A DNA stretch of 64,000 bases from Phycisphaerae bacterium (GTDB lineage: Bacteria > Planctomycetota > Phycisphaerae > UBA1845 > UTPLA1): assembly GCA_023150615.1 (NCBI GenBank), contig JAKLKO010000012.1, positions 1-64,000 of the forward strand, in the 5' to 3' direction. This document shows, piece after piece, positions 1 to 6,448 of the stretch. The position numbers and the translations under genes are program-made. The first letter of the stretch is position 1. Every line of letters starts with the position of its first letter. The notes under the pieces are model-generated. The model searched no databases and was not told the origin of the DNA. It saw only the letters and a program-made list of their open reading frames with translations.

Positions 1-180
1 GTGGATCGTCGCTTCCCCGTTCAGGATGGGACGAAGGCTGAGCTGTATTGCTGGCTTGCATGGCAGCGCGAACCTGGTATGTCGTTCGGAATGGCCCTGA
101 AGGCCCATTTCTTCCGCCACGACAGTGAGGTGGCACTGCGTTTCGTCAACTGGTTCAAAACACTGTTTCGGCTCTCGTAG
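1..180 (+). CDS. C-terminal fragment of a DUF3226-like protein (cut by window edge)
   Basis: An open frame enters from the left edge and ends at TAG 178-180, giving 59 residues with no internal stop. It contains a Trp-Leu-Ala-Trp-Gln-x-Glu-Pro-Gly motif followed by Phe-Val-x-Trp-Phe-x-x-Leu-Phe close to the C-terminus. From memory, DUF3226 (Toprim-like) proteins end in this way. The real start lies outside the window, so full length and function cannot be judged. The GTG at position 1 is only an in-frame codon. Family assignment is recalled, not searched. The structured non-coding block follows directly after the stop. Confidence 0.55.
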   Translation: MDRRFPVQDGTKAELYCWLAWQREPGMSFGMALKAHFFRHDSEVALRFVNWFKTLFRLS

Positions 181-615
181 CCCCGGAGGAAATCTGGTGA
201 TCGAACGCCGCGCCTCGTGCCGCGGTTGGCCCTCAGCCTTGCCCCTCTGGACCCGGCCTCCGTGGGCAGGTCGACAGACCTCCCGGGGCAAGACGCGTGA
301 CCTTCGCTCCATCTACCCGTCGCATCTACGCCCGTCCTACGGAATCGCTTCGGACTTCGAGTCTTTTGGCCCTCTCGTCCGCCAGACGGTCGCCTCCTAT
401 GCGCTTCGTGTTCCTCGGGCCGGAGCTTTGCCTGCCGCTTCCTTCCCACGCCGCCTCACAGCGACGCGGTTGCGGTTCAGCTAGGGGTACCCGCGATCAG
501 GGCTCCCAGAGGACTTACACCTCCAAGTCATCGCGCCATGCCCGGGCGCACAACGAAGAGGCCTTCCGGAGTGACCCGGAAGGCCTCTGAGCGTGTACGC
601 AATCGATTCGAGAGA
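181..615. other. Structured non-coding block, candidate RNA or repeat element
   Basis: No convincing gene lies in this 435-base stretch; the short open frames have Arg/Pro/Ser-rich composition typical of GC-rich noise. It shows nested pairing: 238-245 pairs perfectly with 285-292, and inside that 264-266 with 282-284 and 268-272 with 277-281, closing a GACA loop. My recollection is that similar GC-rich tracts recur in many unrelated bacterial genomes and are often annotated as short hypothetical proteins, but I cannot verify this here. The right end carries the hairpin listed separately. It could be an unrecognised structured RNA, a mobile-element remnant or a repeat. Confidence 0.4.
557..588 (-). 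terminator. Perfect 13-bp hairpin downstream of PEP-CTERM gene 1
   Basis: Bases 557-569 and 576-588 are exact reverse complements, with a 6-base loop. On the minus strand the hairpin begins 27 bases after the stop of the PEP-CTERM gene and is followed by a short T-rich stretch (TTCGTT). It resembles a factor-independent terminator, although the U tract is weak. Confidence 0.65.
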
Positions 616-1584
616 CTACTTGCGGCGTCGGATCGCCACCAGCCCGCCGAGGGCCAGCAGGGCCATCGTCGTCGGCTCGGGGACGTTCGTGTCCAACGTC
701 AGCTTGATCGTGCCGAACGCCGTGGACGCGCTCGACGCACCGAAATTGCCGGCATACGTCGTGTTGAACCCGCCGACGGCGATGTAGTAGGTCCCGGCCC
801 CGAGGTTGCCGAGCGACGGCTGATATGTGCCGGCGCCGGCGCCATAGTGCAGCTCGCTCGTGTAGACGCCGCCGCCGAAGTTCGCGTCGTCGTTCGACGC
901 AAGGACGCCGCCCAGCGAGCTGTAGAGACCGATCTCGGTGTCATCCTCGGCGAACGCACCCATCGACAGGTCCGAGCCGAAGGTGTTGATGTTCAGGTAC
1001 TGCCCGATGCCCCCGTTCACACCGCCGGCCGGGACGGTGAACTTATACCAGAGGATTTCGCCCGCCGCGAGGGCCCGCATGTCCATCGTCATGCCCGGGG
1101 TGAGCGTGCCGAGGTCGATCGCCACCGGCGCCGTCGGCGTGTCCATGCCGATCGTGATGCGGATGTTGTTCCAGTTCGCCGACGAGCCGCCGAACGTCTG
1201 GAGCGTCAGGAAGTAGAGCGGATTCCCGGCCGTCCACGGCGTGTCCATAAAGCCGTTCCAGACGAGCGTTACCGGATTGCCGTTGCTCGCGCTGTTCGGC
1301 GCCGGACCCGGATCGGCGTAGTACGTCGTCGCCGGGTAGGCCGTATCGCCGAAGGCCCAGATGCCTTCGTCCGACCACGGATCGCCCGCGATCGCGCTCC
1401 AGTCGACCATGACCGAATAGCTGGTGTACACGCCCGCCGGCACCGGCGCCGTGTTCAGCAGCGTACTTGTCACCGTGCTCGTCACCACCTGGTTGAACGA
1501 TGGGAACGAATAGGCGGCGAAGGCCGGACTGGCCAGCGCCGCGACGGCCAACGCTGCAAACGAGATTTTTGCGACACGCTTCAT
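616..1584 (-). CDS. PEP-CTERM sorting domain protein
   Basis: This 322-residue secreted protein has an N-terminal signal peptide (about residues 1-23, ending Ala-Phe-Ala). Its last 22 residues form a PEP-CTERM tail: Val-Pro-Glu-Pro-Thr-Thr, a hydrophobic helix, then Arg-Arg-Arg-Lys. In this family the tail is recognised and removed by an exosortase during export; no exosortase gene is in the window. A segment near residues 255-285, with Gly-Ala-Gly-Thr-Tyr-Tyr-Ile-Ala-Val-Gly-Gly, resembles the beta-rich repeats seen in pre-peptidase C-terminal-like domains. The ATG at 1584 follows a GGAGGA Shine-Dalgarno. The substrate or surface role is unknown. Confidence 0.9.
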   Translation of the reverse strand: MKRVAKISFAALAVAALASPAFAAYSFPSFNQVVTSTVTSTLLNTAPVPAGVYTSYSVMVDWSAIAGDPWSDEGIWAFGDTAYPATTYYADPGPAPNSASNGNPVTLVWNGFMDTPWTAGNPLYFLTLQTFGGSSANWNNIRITIGMDTPTAPVAIDLGTLTPGMTMDMRALAAGEILWYKFTVPAGGVNGGIGQYLNINTFGSDLSMGAFAEDDTEIGLYSSLGGVLASNDDANFGGGVYTSELHYGAGAGTYQPSLGNLGAGTYYIAVGGFNTTYAGNFGASSASTAFGTIKLTLDTNVPEPTTMALLALGGLVAIRRRK

Positions 1585-1718
1585 CTGTTTCCTCCTTCAG
1601 TTGCCCCACGCGACGGGCACGCAACCGCGCTTCGCGGCACACATGCTTCTTCTGGCGGAGTTCACGCTTCCTGAGAATCGTAGACGGGGTCGCTTCCCTC
1701 GAACTCCAACTAGTCACC

Positions 1719-1748
1719 AGAGTACTCGAAACGACGTAAGAAAGTCAA
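1719..1748 (-). promoter_or_regulatory. Candidate promoter of PEP-CTERM gene 1
   Basis: Minus-strand TTGACT (rc of 1743-1748) and TACTCT (rc of 1719-1724) are separated by 18 bases. The surrounding string CATTGACTTTC, followed by 15 bases and TAC, recurs identically upstream of the second PEP-CTERM gene. That recurrence supports a real shared element more than the individual box scores do. Confidence 0.5.
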
Positions 1749-1859
1749 TGATACTCGGGCGGTCGTGCCGCGAATCCGCGGGCGGCACGTCTAAGAAGAT
1801 GGATCGCTCCGTTTTTCGATCCCGTGAACGATCGTCTGACATTCGGGGGTAAAACGGCC

Positions 1860-1889
1860 GCGGGCGGCTCCATTCCGGAAGCCGCCCGC
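1860..1889 (-). terminator. Rho-independent terminator of PEP-CTERM gene 2
   Basis: Bases 1860-1869 and 1880-1889 form a perfect 10-bp GC-rich stem with a 10-base loop. Read on the minus strand it lies about 66 bases after the stop of the upstream gene and is followed by GGCCGTTTTA, which includes a short T run. Confidence 0.7.
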
Positions 1890-1955
1890 AGAACAATTGC
1901 TTCGCTTCTTTGCCTGGGAGGAAAGAAACCCTTTTCCGCCCTCCGTGAAAACTCT

Positions 1956-2801
1956 CTAGCGCCGTCGGCGGATCGCAACCAGCCCGCCCAAGGCGAGCAG
2001 GGCCATCGTCGTCGGCTCAGGTATCGCGGACGTATTGATCGAGAGGCCGCCATAGACCGTGGCGCTTCCTCCCGGGGCAAGGTTCAGATTCCACTGATAC
2101 GCGCCGGTGAAGTCGAACGGACCCTGCGGCAGCCCTGTATTGTCGAGGTTGTCGACCAACGCATCGACCATCCTCACGCGGACCGCGCCTGCTGCCGTCG
2201 TACTCCACGGATCGACTTCCCACGCGTTGGCATTCGGGCCGAAGAACTCGGTCGAAATGGCGCCTTCCGAAATGCCCATCCGGTTCGTTGCGAGCAGGAC
2301 GGCGCTATCCCCGCTCGCCGTACCCAACACGTCGTAGTCGGCGTAGTTGAAGAGCGAGACCGCCAGCGGTGCCACCGTCGAAAGGTTTGTCACGACCATC
2401 GTCGCGGTGACGCGGGCCATCGTAGTGCCGGCGCCATCCATGTCGTCAATGTCGTATCGCAGGGTCGCGCTCATCAGGCCCGCGCCCGCGACGTTCGTCC
2501 ACGAGAGCGTCGCGATGTCGCCCACGTAGGTCTGCGAGAAACCCTGGCCCGCCGCGCTGCTGAACGACGACTCGCGGGTCGCGCCCGGCAGGCGGAACCA
2601 CCACCAGGTTCCGAACATCTGGTCGCCTGACGCCGAGGCCGACGCACTGAAGTGCGCGCTGCTCGTTCCGGTCGTCGATGTCGAGCTGGTCGGTATCGTC
2701 GTGAATCGGAACCACGCGTTCCCGGCCGTGATGTTCCCCTGCGCGAAGACGGACGAAGCCATCCCGAGCACCAGAGCCACTACCAACAGTTTGCGAAGCA
2801 T
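1956..2801 (-). CDS. PEP-CTERM sorting domain protein
   Basis: This 281-residue secreted protein has a signal peptide at about residues 1-20 and a C-terminal PEP-CTERM tail: Ile-Pro-Glu-Pro-Thr-Thr, then the same Met-Ala-Leu-Leu helix as its neighbour, then four Arg. The open frame extends 34 codons further upstream, but ATG 2801 is chosen because it opens the signal peptide and follows GGGAGGAAAGG. The mature part is Ser/Thr/Gly-rich with no domain I can name. Apart from signal and tail it is not obviously homologous to PEP-CTERM gene 1. The shared promoter motif suggests the two are co-regulated. Confidence 0.88.
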   Translation of the reverse strand: MLRKLLVVALVLGMASSVFAQGNITAGNAWFRFTTIPTSSTSTTGTSSAHFSASASASGDQMFGTWWWFRLPGATRESSFSSAAGQGFSQTYVGDIATLSWTNVAGAGLMSATLRYDIDDMDGAGTTMARVTATMVVTNLSTVAPLAVSLFNYADYDVLGTASGDSAVLLATNRMGISEGAISTEFFGPNANAWEVDPWSTTAAGAVRVRMVDALVDNLDNTGLPQGPFDFTGAYQWNLNLAPGGSATVYGGLSINTSAIPEPTTMALLALGGLVAIRRRR

Positions 2802-2992
2802 TGACCTTTCCTCCCTCAGACTCGATCGATGTCGCGGGCACCGCGCATCCGATCGGTGTACCCGAATGTTCCTTCTCCGCGGCAGATCGCCGCTCCGAAT
2901 CACACGTTCTGGAGTGCTGGGACGCTTCTCTCCGGCATCCGAGCGCGCAGATGGCTGGAAGGGTTCCGCCTCCTCCGCTACTCCAAGATCGC

Positions 2993-3022
2993 ATGGTATC
3001 GGAAATCGACCCCGAAAGTCAA
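2993..3022 (-). promoter_or_regulatory. Candidate promoter of PEP-CTERM gene 2
   Basis: Minus-strand TTGACT (rc of 3017-3022) and TACCAT (rc of 2993-2998) are separated by 18 bases. CATTGACTTTC, 15 bases and TAC match the arrangement upstream of PEP-CTERM gene 1 exactly. The predicted leader is about 190 nucleotides. Confidence 0.5.
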
Positions 3023-3203
3023 TGGGCTTGTACGGCGCGGCCGGAACCAGGGATCGGGTTGTAGATGTGTTCCTAATCTATTATTTGACAGCATTTTACG
3101 ACCTTCGTAGTGCCGGAGGCTGGGATCTGCCATTCTCCAGGACCGAAAATGGGTGAAAACCACTATCGCGAGACAGCGAAACGTCAAACCTCGCCACTCA
3201 AAT

Positions 3204-3251
3204 CGCCGCCGAGCGACTGATCACGAGACTCGCTCAGGTCGTTCGGCGGCG
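3204..3251. other. Imperfect inverted repeat upstream of nuoH
   Basis: Bases 3204-3217 and 3238-3251 are complementary at 13 of 14 positions, the exception being a G-T pair. The pairing continues inward (CTGA 3217-3220 with TCAG 3234-3237) across a bulge. No T run follows on either strand, so it is not an obvious terminator. It could be a leader hairpin or protein site. Confidence 0.4.
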
Positions 3252-3438
3252 AGCCTCTCGGCGATCCGGCACAAGGGTCCGCCATCCGCGTCGGAACCTC
3301 GGCTCGCCAGGAGCCTCTCCCTTGCGCGCCGCAACACGCCGAACACCCTCATTGACCCGCGAACCAGGAGTCCATCCCAAGTCCCGCTCGCCGCCCCCAT
3401 TTGTATTCGTGAAATCCGGCACTAAGCTATTCGCGACG

Positions 3439-4692
3439 ATGACCGCGATGGTTCAGGATATCCTCGGGTCCCAGCTTGGCTTGAGTCTCTGTTTCATCGC
3501 GGTCTCGATCCTCGTCATCCTCACCGCCGTCGCCTACTGCATCTACTTCGAACGCAAGATCGCCGCATGGACGCAGGATCGCTACGGCCCGAACCGCGTC
3601 GGCCCCCTCGGCCTGCTCCAGCCCGTCGCCGACGGGATCAAGTTCATCCTGAAGGAGGACTTCGTTCCCGGGCGTGTCGATCGGGTGCTCTTTCACGTCG
3701 CGCCGATGGTGGCGTTCATCGTTGCAATGATCGGGTTTGTCGTGCTGCCGTTCGGAGGTCGGATCCGCTGGCCGTGGATGGAGGAAGGCACCGAACTGCT
3801 GCTTCAGGGCGCGAGCATCGACATCGGCCTGCTCTACCTGCTGGCGGTCGGATCGATGGCCGTATACGGCGTGGTGCTTGGCGGCTGGTCGAGCAACAAC
3901 AAGTACGCGTTCTACGGGGCGATGCGGGCCGCGGCGCAGATGCTGTCGTACGAGATCCCGATGGGACTGGCGCTGCTGACGGTCATCCTTGCGACCGGCG
4001 CGCTGCGGCTGGAGTCAATCGTCGATGCGCAGGTCGCGCATGCATGGAACCTCCTGCTGCATCCGGTCGCATTCCTCATGCTGCTGACGACGGCGCTGGC
4101 CGAGACGAACCGCGCGCCGTTCGATCTCGCCGAGGCGGAGCAGGAGCTGGTCGGCGGCTACCACACGGAATACACGTCGATGAAGTTCGCGCTGTTCTAC
4201 CTCGGCGAATACGCGCACATCATCACGGCATCGGGCCTTCTGGCGACCGTGTTCCTCGGGGGCTGGGAACCGGTGCCGTTCACGCGGCTGCTGGCCGGCA
4301 CGACGTGGGGCGGATGGCTGCACTGGATCGCGTCATCGACGTCGCCGCTGGCGGGTTTGGTTCGGCTCGGCGTGTTCGGCGGCAAGATCGCCTTCTTCGT
4401 GTTCGTGTTCATGTGGGTGCGGTGGAGCCTGCCGCGCTTCCGCTTCGACCAGCTCATGCGTCTGGCGTGGAAGGGCCTCGTGCCGGTGGGCATGGGCATG
4501 CTGGCCGTGCAGGGCTGGTTGCTGTACCGCGGGACACCGGTGCACTGGTCGGCGCCCGTGGCCGAGGTCCTGTTGCTGGTCATCGCCGGCGCGGTGAACG
4601 TCGCGAGCGGGCGCGAGATCACCGGCCGGCAGGCGAGCCTGCTCCGCGCGGCGTCGGTGCGCGGTGAGGTCGGCGGGACGCCGGCCCGCTGA
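3439..4692 (+). CDS. nuoH: NADH-quinone oxidoreductase subunit H
   Basis: NuoH is the membrane subunit of complex I that forms the quinone-binding cavity with NuoB and NuoD. About 417 residues with many hydrophobic helices are predicted. Diagnostic motifs are Tyr-Phe-Glu-Arg-Lys (36-40), Gly-Pro-Asn-Arg-Val-Gly-Pro-Leu-Gly-Leu-Leu-Gln-Pro (50-62), and the Glu-Thr-Asn-Arg-Ala-Pro-Phe-Asp-Leu-Ala-Glu-Ala-Glu stretch near 221-235. It is longer than the roughly 325-residue E. coli protein, mainly through a C-terminal extension with another hydrophobic segment. The start is uncertain: ATG 3439 or 3448, neither with a clear Shine-Dalgarno; the frame is open upstream to 3322. It is the first gene of the nuoHIJKLMN operon. 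Confidence 0.95.
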   Translation: MTAMVQDILGSQLGLSLCFIAVSILVILTAVAYCIYFERKIAAWTQDRYGPNRVGPLGLLQPVADGIKFILKEDFVPGRVDRVLFHVAPMVAFIVAMIGFVVLPFGGRIRWPWMEEGTELLLQGASIDIGLLYLLAVGSMAVYGVVLGGWSSNNKYAFYGAMRAAAQMLSYEIPMGLALLTVILATGALRLESIVDAQVAHAWNLLLHPVAFLMLLTTALAETNRAPFDLAEAEQELVGGYHTEYTSMKFALFYLGEYAHIITASGLLATVFLGGWEPVPFTRLLAGTTWGGWLHWIASSTSPLAGLVRLGVFGGKIAFFVFVFMWVRWSLPRFRFDQLMRLAWKGLVPVGMGMLAVQGWLLYRGTPVHWSAPVAEVLLLVIAGAVNVASGREITGRQASLLRAASVRGEVGGTPAR

Positions 4693-4711
4693 GCGAGGTG
4701 CGACGAACGAC

Positions 4712-5266
4712 ATGCCATCGAGAAACTGGAGAGAGACCGACATCGTCGTCGTGGACCAGCCGGAGTTGACGCTCTCCGAGCGGCTCTATCTCCCGCAGAT
4801 CTTCGGCGGCATGCGGACGACGCTGCGGCACATGTTCTCCAAGGCGATGCGCGACCGGACGGTCGTGCAGTACCCGGAACAGAAGCGGCCGATGCGAATC
4901 GAAAACTACCGCGGCGTGCACCGGCTGAACCGCGACGAACAGGGCCGCGTGGCGTGCGTGGCATGCTTCATGTGCGAGACGGCCTGTCCGGCGCACTGCA
5001 TCCACATCGAGGGCGCGCCGTCGCCGTGGCCGGACCGCGAGAAGTACCCGATCCAGTTCGACATCGACGAGTTGCGCTGCATCTACTGCGGCATGTGCGA
5101 AGAGGCGTGCCCGGTGGACGCGATCGAGCTGACGCCGGAATTCCGGCTGGTCGGGCAATCGCGCGAGGAGATGATCTTCGACAAGGAGAAGCTGCTGATG
5201 GTCTTCGACCAGACGCGACATCTCAAGCCGCGGAAGAACCCGCCCATCACCGGCTATGCCGGATGA
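4712..5266 (+). CDS. nuoI: NADH-quinone oxidoreductase subunit I
   Basis: NuoI is the ferredoxin-like subunit carrying clusters N6a and N6b, which pass electrons toward N2 in NuoB. At 184 residues it shows two four-cysteine motifs: Cys82, 85, 88, 92 and Cys123, 126, 129, 133, each ending Cys-Pro. ATG 4712 is 20 bases after the nuoH stop and follows GAGGTG. In-frame codons exist further upstream but overlap nuoH. It is the only peripheral-arm subunit encoded in this operon. Confidence 0.96.
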   Translation: MPSRNWRETDIVVVDQPELTLSERLYLPQIFGGMRTTLRHMFSKAMRDRTVVQYPEQKRPMRIENYRGVHRLNRDEQGRVACVACFMCETACPAHCIHIEGAPSPWPDREKYPIQFDIDELRCIYCGMCEEACPVDAIELTPEFRLVGQSREEMIFDKEKLLMVFDQTRHLKPRKNPPITGYAG

Positions 5267-5356
5267 CGGCGCGGGACGATTCGGCGCTTCGGCGGCGCGG
5301 CCGGGCGCAACGGGCGAGACCGGCGCGGGTCTCGGGACGGACAGAGTGGAACGATC

Positions 5357-6112
5357 GTGACGTCCGGCGGATGGGTTTATGTGACGTATACGGTGGCGGC
5401 GCTCGGCGCGCTGGCGCTGTATCTTGCGCTGCCGCGCGGCCGCGCGTCGCATCGCACCGCCGGCTTCGTCTTCGGTGTCGCGTCCATGGCCGGCCTGCTG
5501 ACCGTGTTGCGATACGGCCTGGGCGACCCGGCGGCGTCCAATCTCTATTTCCTGATTCTCTCGTTCCTGACCGTCGGCGGTGCGGTGCGGGTCGTGACGC
5601 ATCCCAAGCCGGTCTATTCCGCGCTCTATTTCGTCATGGTCGTTCTGGCGACGGCCGCGCTGGCGGTGCTCGCCGGTGCGGAGTTCCTCGCCGCCGCCCT
5701 CGTGATTGTCTACGCCGGCGCGATCCTCGTGACGTACGTCTTTGTCATCATGCTCGCGCAGCAATCGGAAAGCGCGGCCGGCGCGCTGACGTATGACACG
5801 ACGGCCCGCGAGCCGGGATGGTCGGTCGTCGCGGGATTCGTGCTGGTCGCGACGCTCGCGGGCGTGATCCTCGAGCGGCCCTGGCCGGCGGCCGAGGGCG
5901 AAGCGGGCGTCGCCGCGTCGAACGCCCTGTCGATCGGGCGCGAGGTGCTGACGCGCTACGCGGTGTCACTGGAGCTGGCGGGCGTGCTGCTGCTCGTTGC
6001 GATGATCGGAGCGCTGGCCATCGCGCGCAAGCCGGTACCGACTGATGAAGTGCCGCCGCCGGACGAGACGGCGCCGCCGGGCGAGACCGGTCGGCGCGTC
6101 CGACCGTTCTAG
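5357..6112 (+). CDS. nuoJ: NADH-quinone oxidoreductase subunit J
   Basis: NuoJ is a polytopic membrane subunit of complex I. The 251-residue product has about five hydrophobic helices and the family stretch around Leu-Ala-Ala-Ala-Leu-Val-Ile-Val-Tyr-Ala-Gly-Ala-Ile (about residues 113-125). It continues with a Pro/Glu-rich hydrophilic tail that makes it longer than the E. coli protein. The GTG at 5357 is taken as start, since no better candidate lies between it and the nuoI stop 90 bases upstream. The Shine-Dalgarno is weak, so the start is the least certain of the operon. Confidence 0.92.
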   Translation: MTSGGWVYVTYTVAALGALALYLALPRGRASHRTAGFVFGVASMAGLLTVLRYGLGDPAASNLYFLILSFLTVGGAVRVVTHPKPVYSALYFVMVVLATAALAVLAGAEFLAAALVIVYAGAILVTYVFVIMLAQQSESAAGALTYDTTAREPGWSVVAGFVLVATLAGVILERPWPAAEGEAGVAASNALSIGREVLTRYAVSLELAGVLLLVAMIGALAIARKPVPTDEVPPPDETAPPGETGRRVRPF

Positions 6113-6135
6113 GCGAGGCGAACGGGAGCCATCGA

Positions 6136-6438
6136 ATGCCGTACGCGGTGCCCTTCATGATGCTCGGCGCGGTGCTGTTCGGGATCGGCCTGGTCGGCTT
6201 CCTGACGCGCCGCAACCTGATCATCATGTTCCTCTGCACCGAAGTCATGTTTCAGGGCGTGCTGCTGAACCTGATCGCCATGGGCCTGCGGCACGGCAAC
6301 CTGCAGGGCCAGGGATTCGGCCTGTTCGTGCTTGTGGTCGCGGCGGTCGAGGCCGGCCTGGGTCTGGCGATCGTCGTCCTGCTCTATCGGCGGCGCGGAA
6401 CGCTGGACGCTGAGTCGTGGCGAACGATGAGAGGATGA
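6136..6438 (+). CDS. nuoK: NADH-quinone oxidoreductase subunit K
   Basis: NuoK is a small antiporter-like subunit (MrpC homologue) with three transmembrane helices. The 100-residue length matches the family exactly. Acidic residues inside the membrane are visible: Glu in Cys-Thr-Glu-Val-Met-Phe (helix 2) and Glu in Ala-Ala-Val-Glu-Ala (helix 3), both conserved proton-path positions. ATG 6136 lies 23 bases after nuoJ. The next gene begins 10 bases after its stop. Confidence 0.96.
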   Translation: MPYAVPFMMLGAVLFGIGLVGFLTRRNLIIMFLCTEVMFQGVLLNLIAMGLRHGNLQGQGFGLFVLVVAAVEAGLGLAIVVLLYRRRGTLDAESWRTMRG

Positions 6439-6448
6439 GCGCGGACGC

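Larger units (their letters stand above)
1585..1955. other. Intergenic region between the two PEP-CTERM genes
   Basis: This holds the leader and promoter of PEP-CTERM gene 1 (minus strand) and the terminator of PEP-CTERM gene 2. No coding frame with a ribosome binding site was seen. The leader of gene 1 from the predicted start point is about 125-130 nucleotides. Confidence 0.6.
2802..3438. other. 637-base intergenic region upstream of nuoH
   Basis: No credible gene is present. The left part is the leader and promoter of PEP-CTERM gene 2. A TTGACA occurs at 3085-3090 on the plus strand, but the hexamer 17 bases further on is only TAGTGC, so it is a weak promoter candidate for the nuo operon. 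A long imperfect inverted repeat at 3204-3251 is listed separately. The nuo peripheral-arm genes that might be expected here are absent. Confidence 0.5.

Noticed and set aside
125-484. Short plus-strand open frame in the structured block
   Set aside because: No ribosome binding site and Arg/Ser/Pro-rich composition; the stem structures explain the region better.
181-556. Group II intron or IS end
   Set aside because: No reverse transcriptase or transposase frame, no recognisable domain V hairpin and no flanking target duplication could be seen.
538-1674. 378-codon plus-strand frame across PEP-CTERM gene 1
   Set aside because: The opposite strand has a signal peptide, PEP-CTERM tail and ribosome binding site; the plus-strand translation is Arg-rich noise.
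3085-3113. TTGACA as nuo operon promoter
   Set aside because: The matching -10 position reads TAGTGC, and the distance to nuoH is over 300 bases; noted in the intergenic entry only.
4664-4711. Upstream in-frame start for nuoI
   Set aside because: It would overlap nuoH; ATG 4712 has a Shine-Dalgarno and matches the usual N-terminus.
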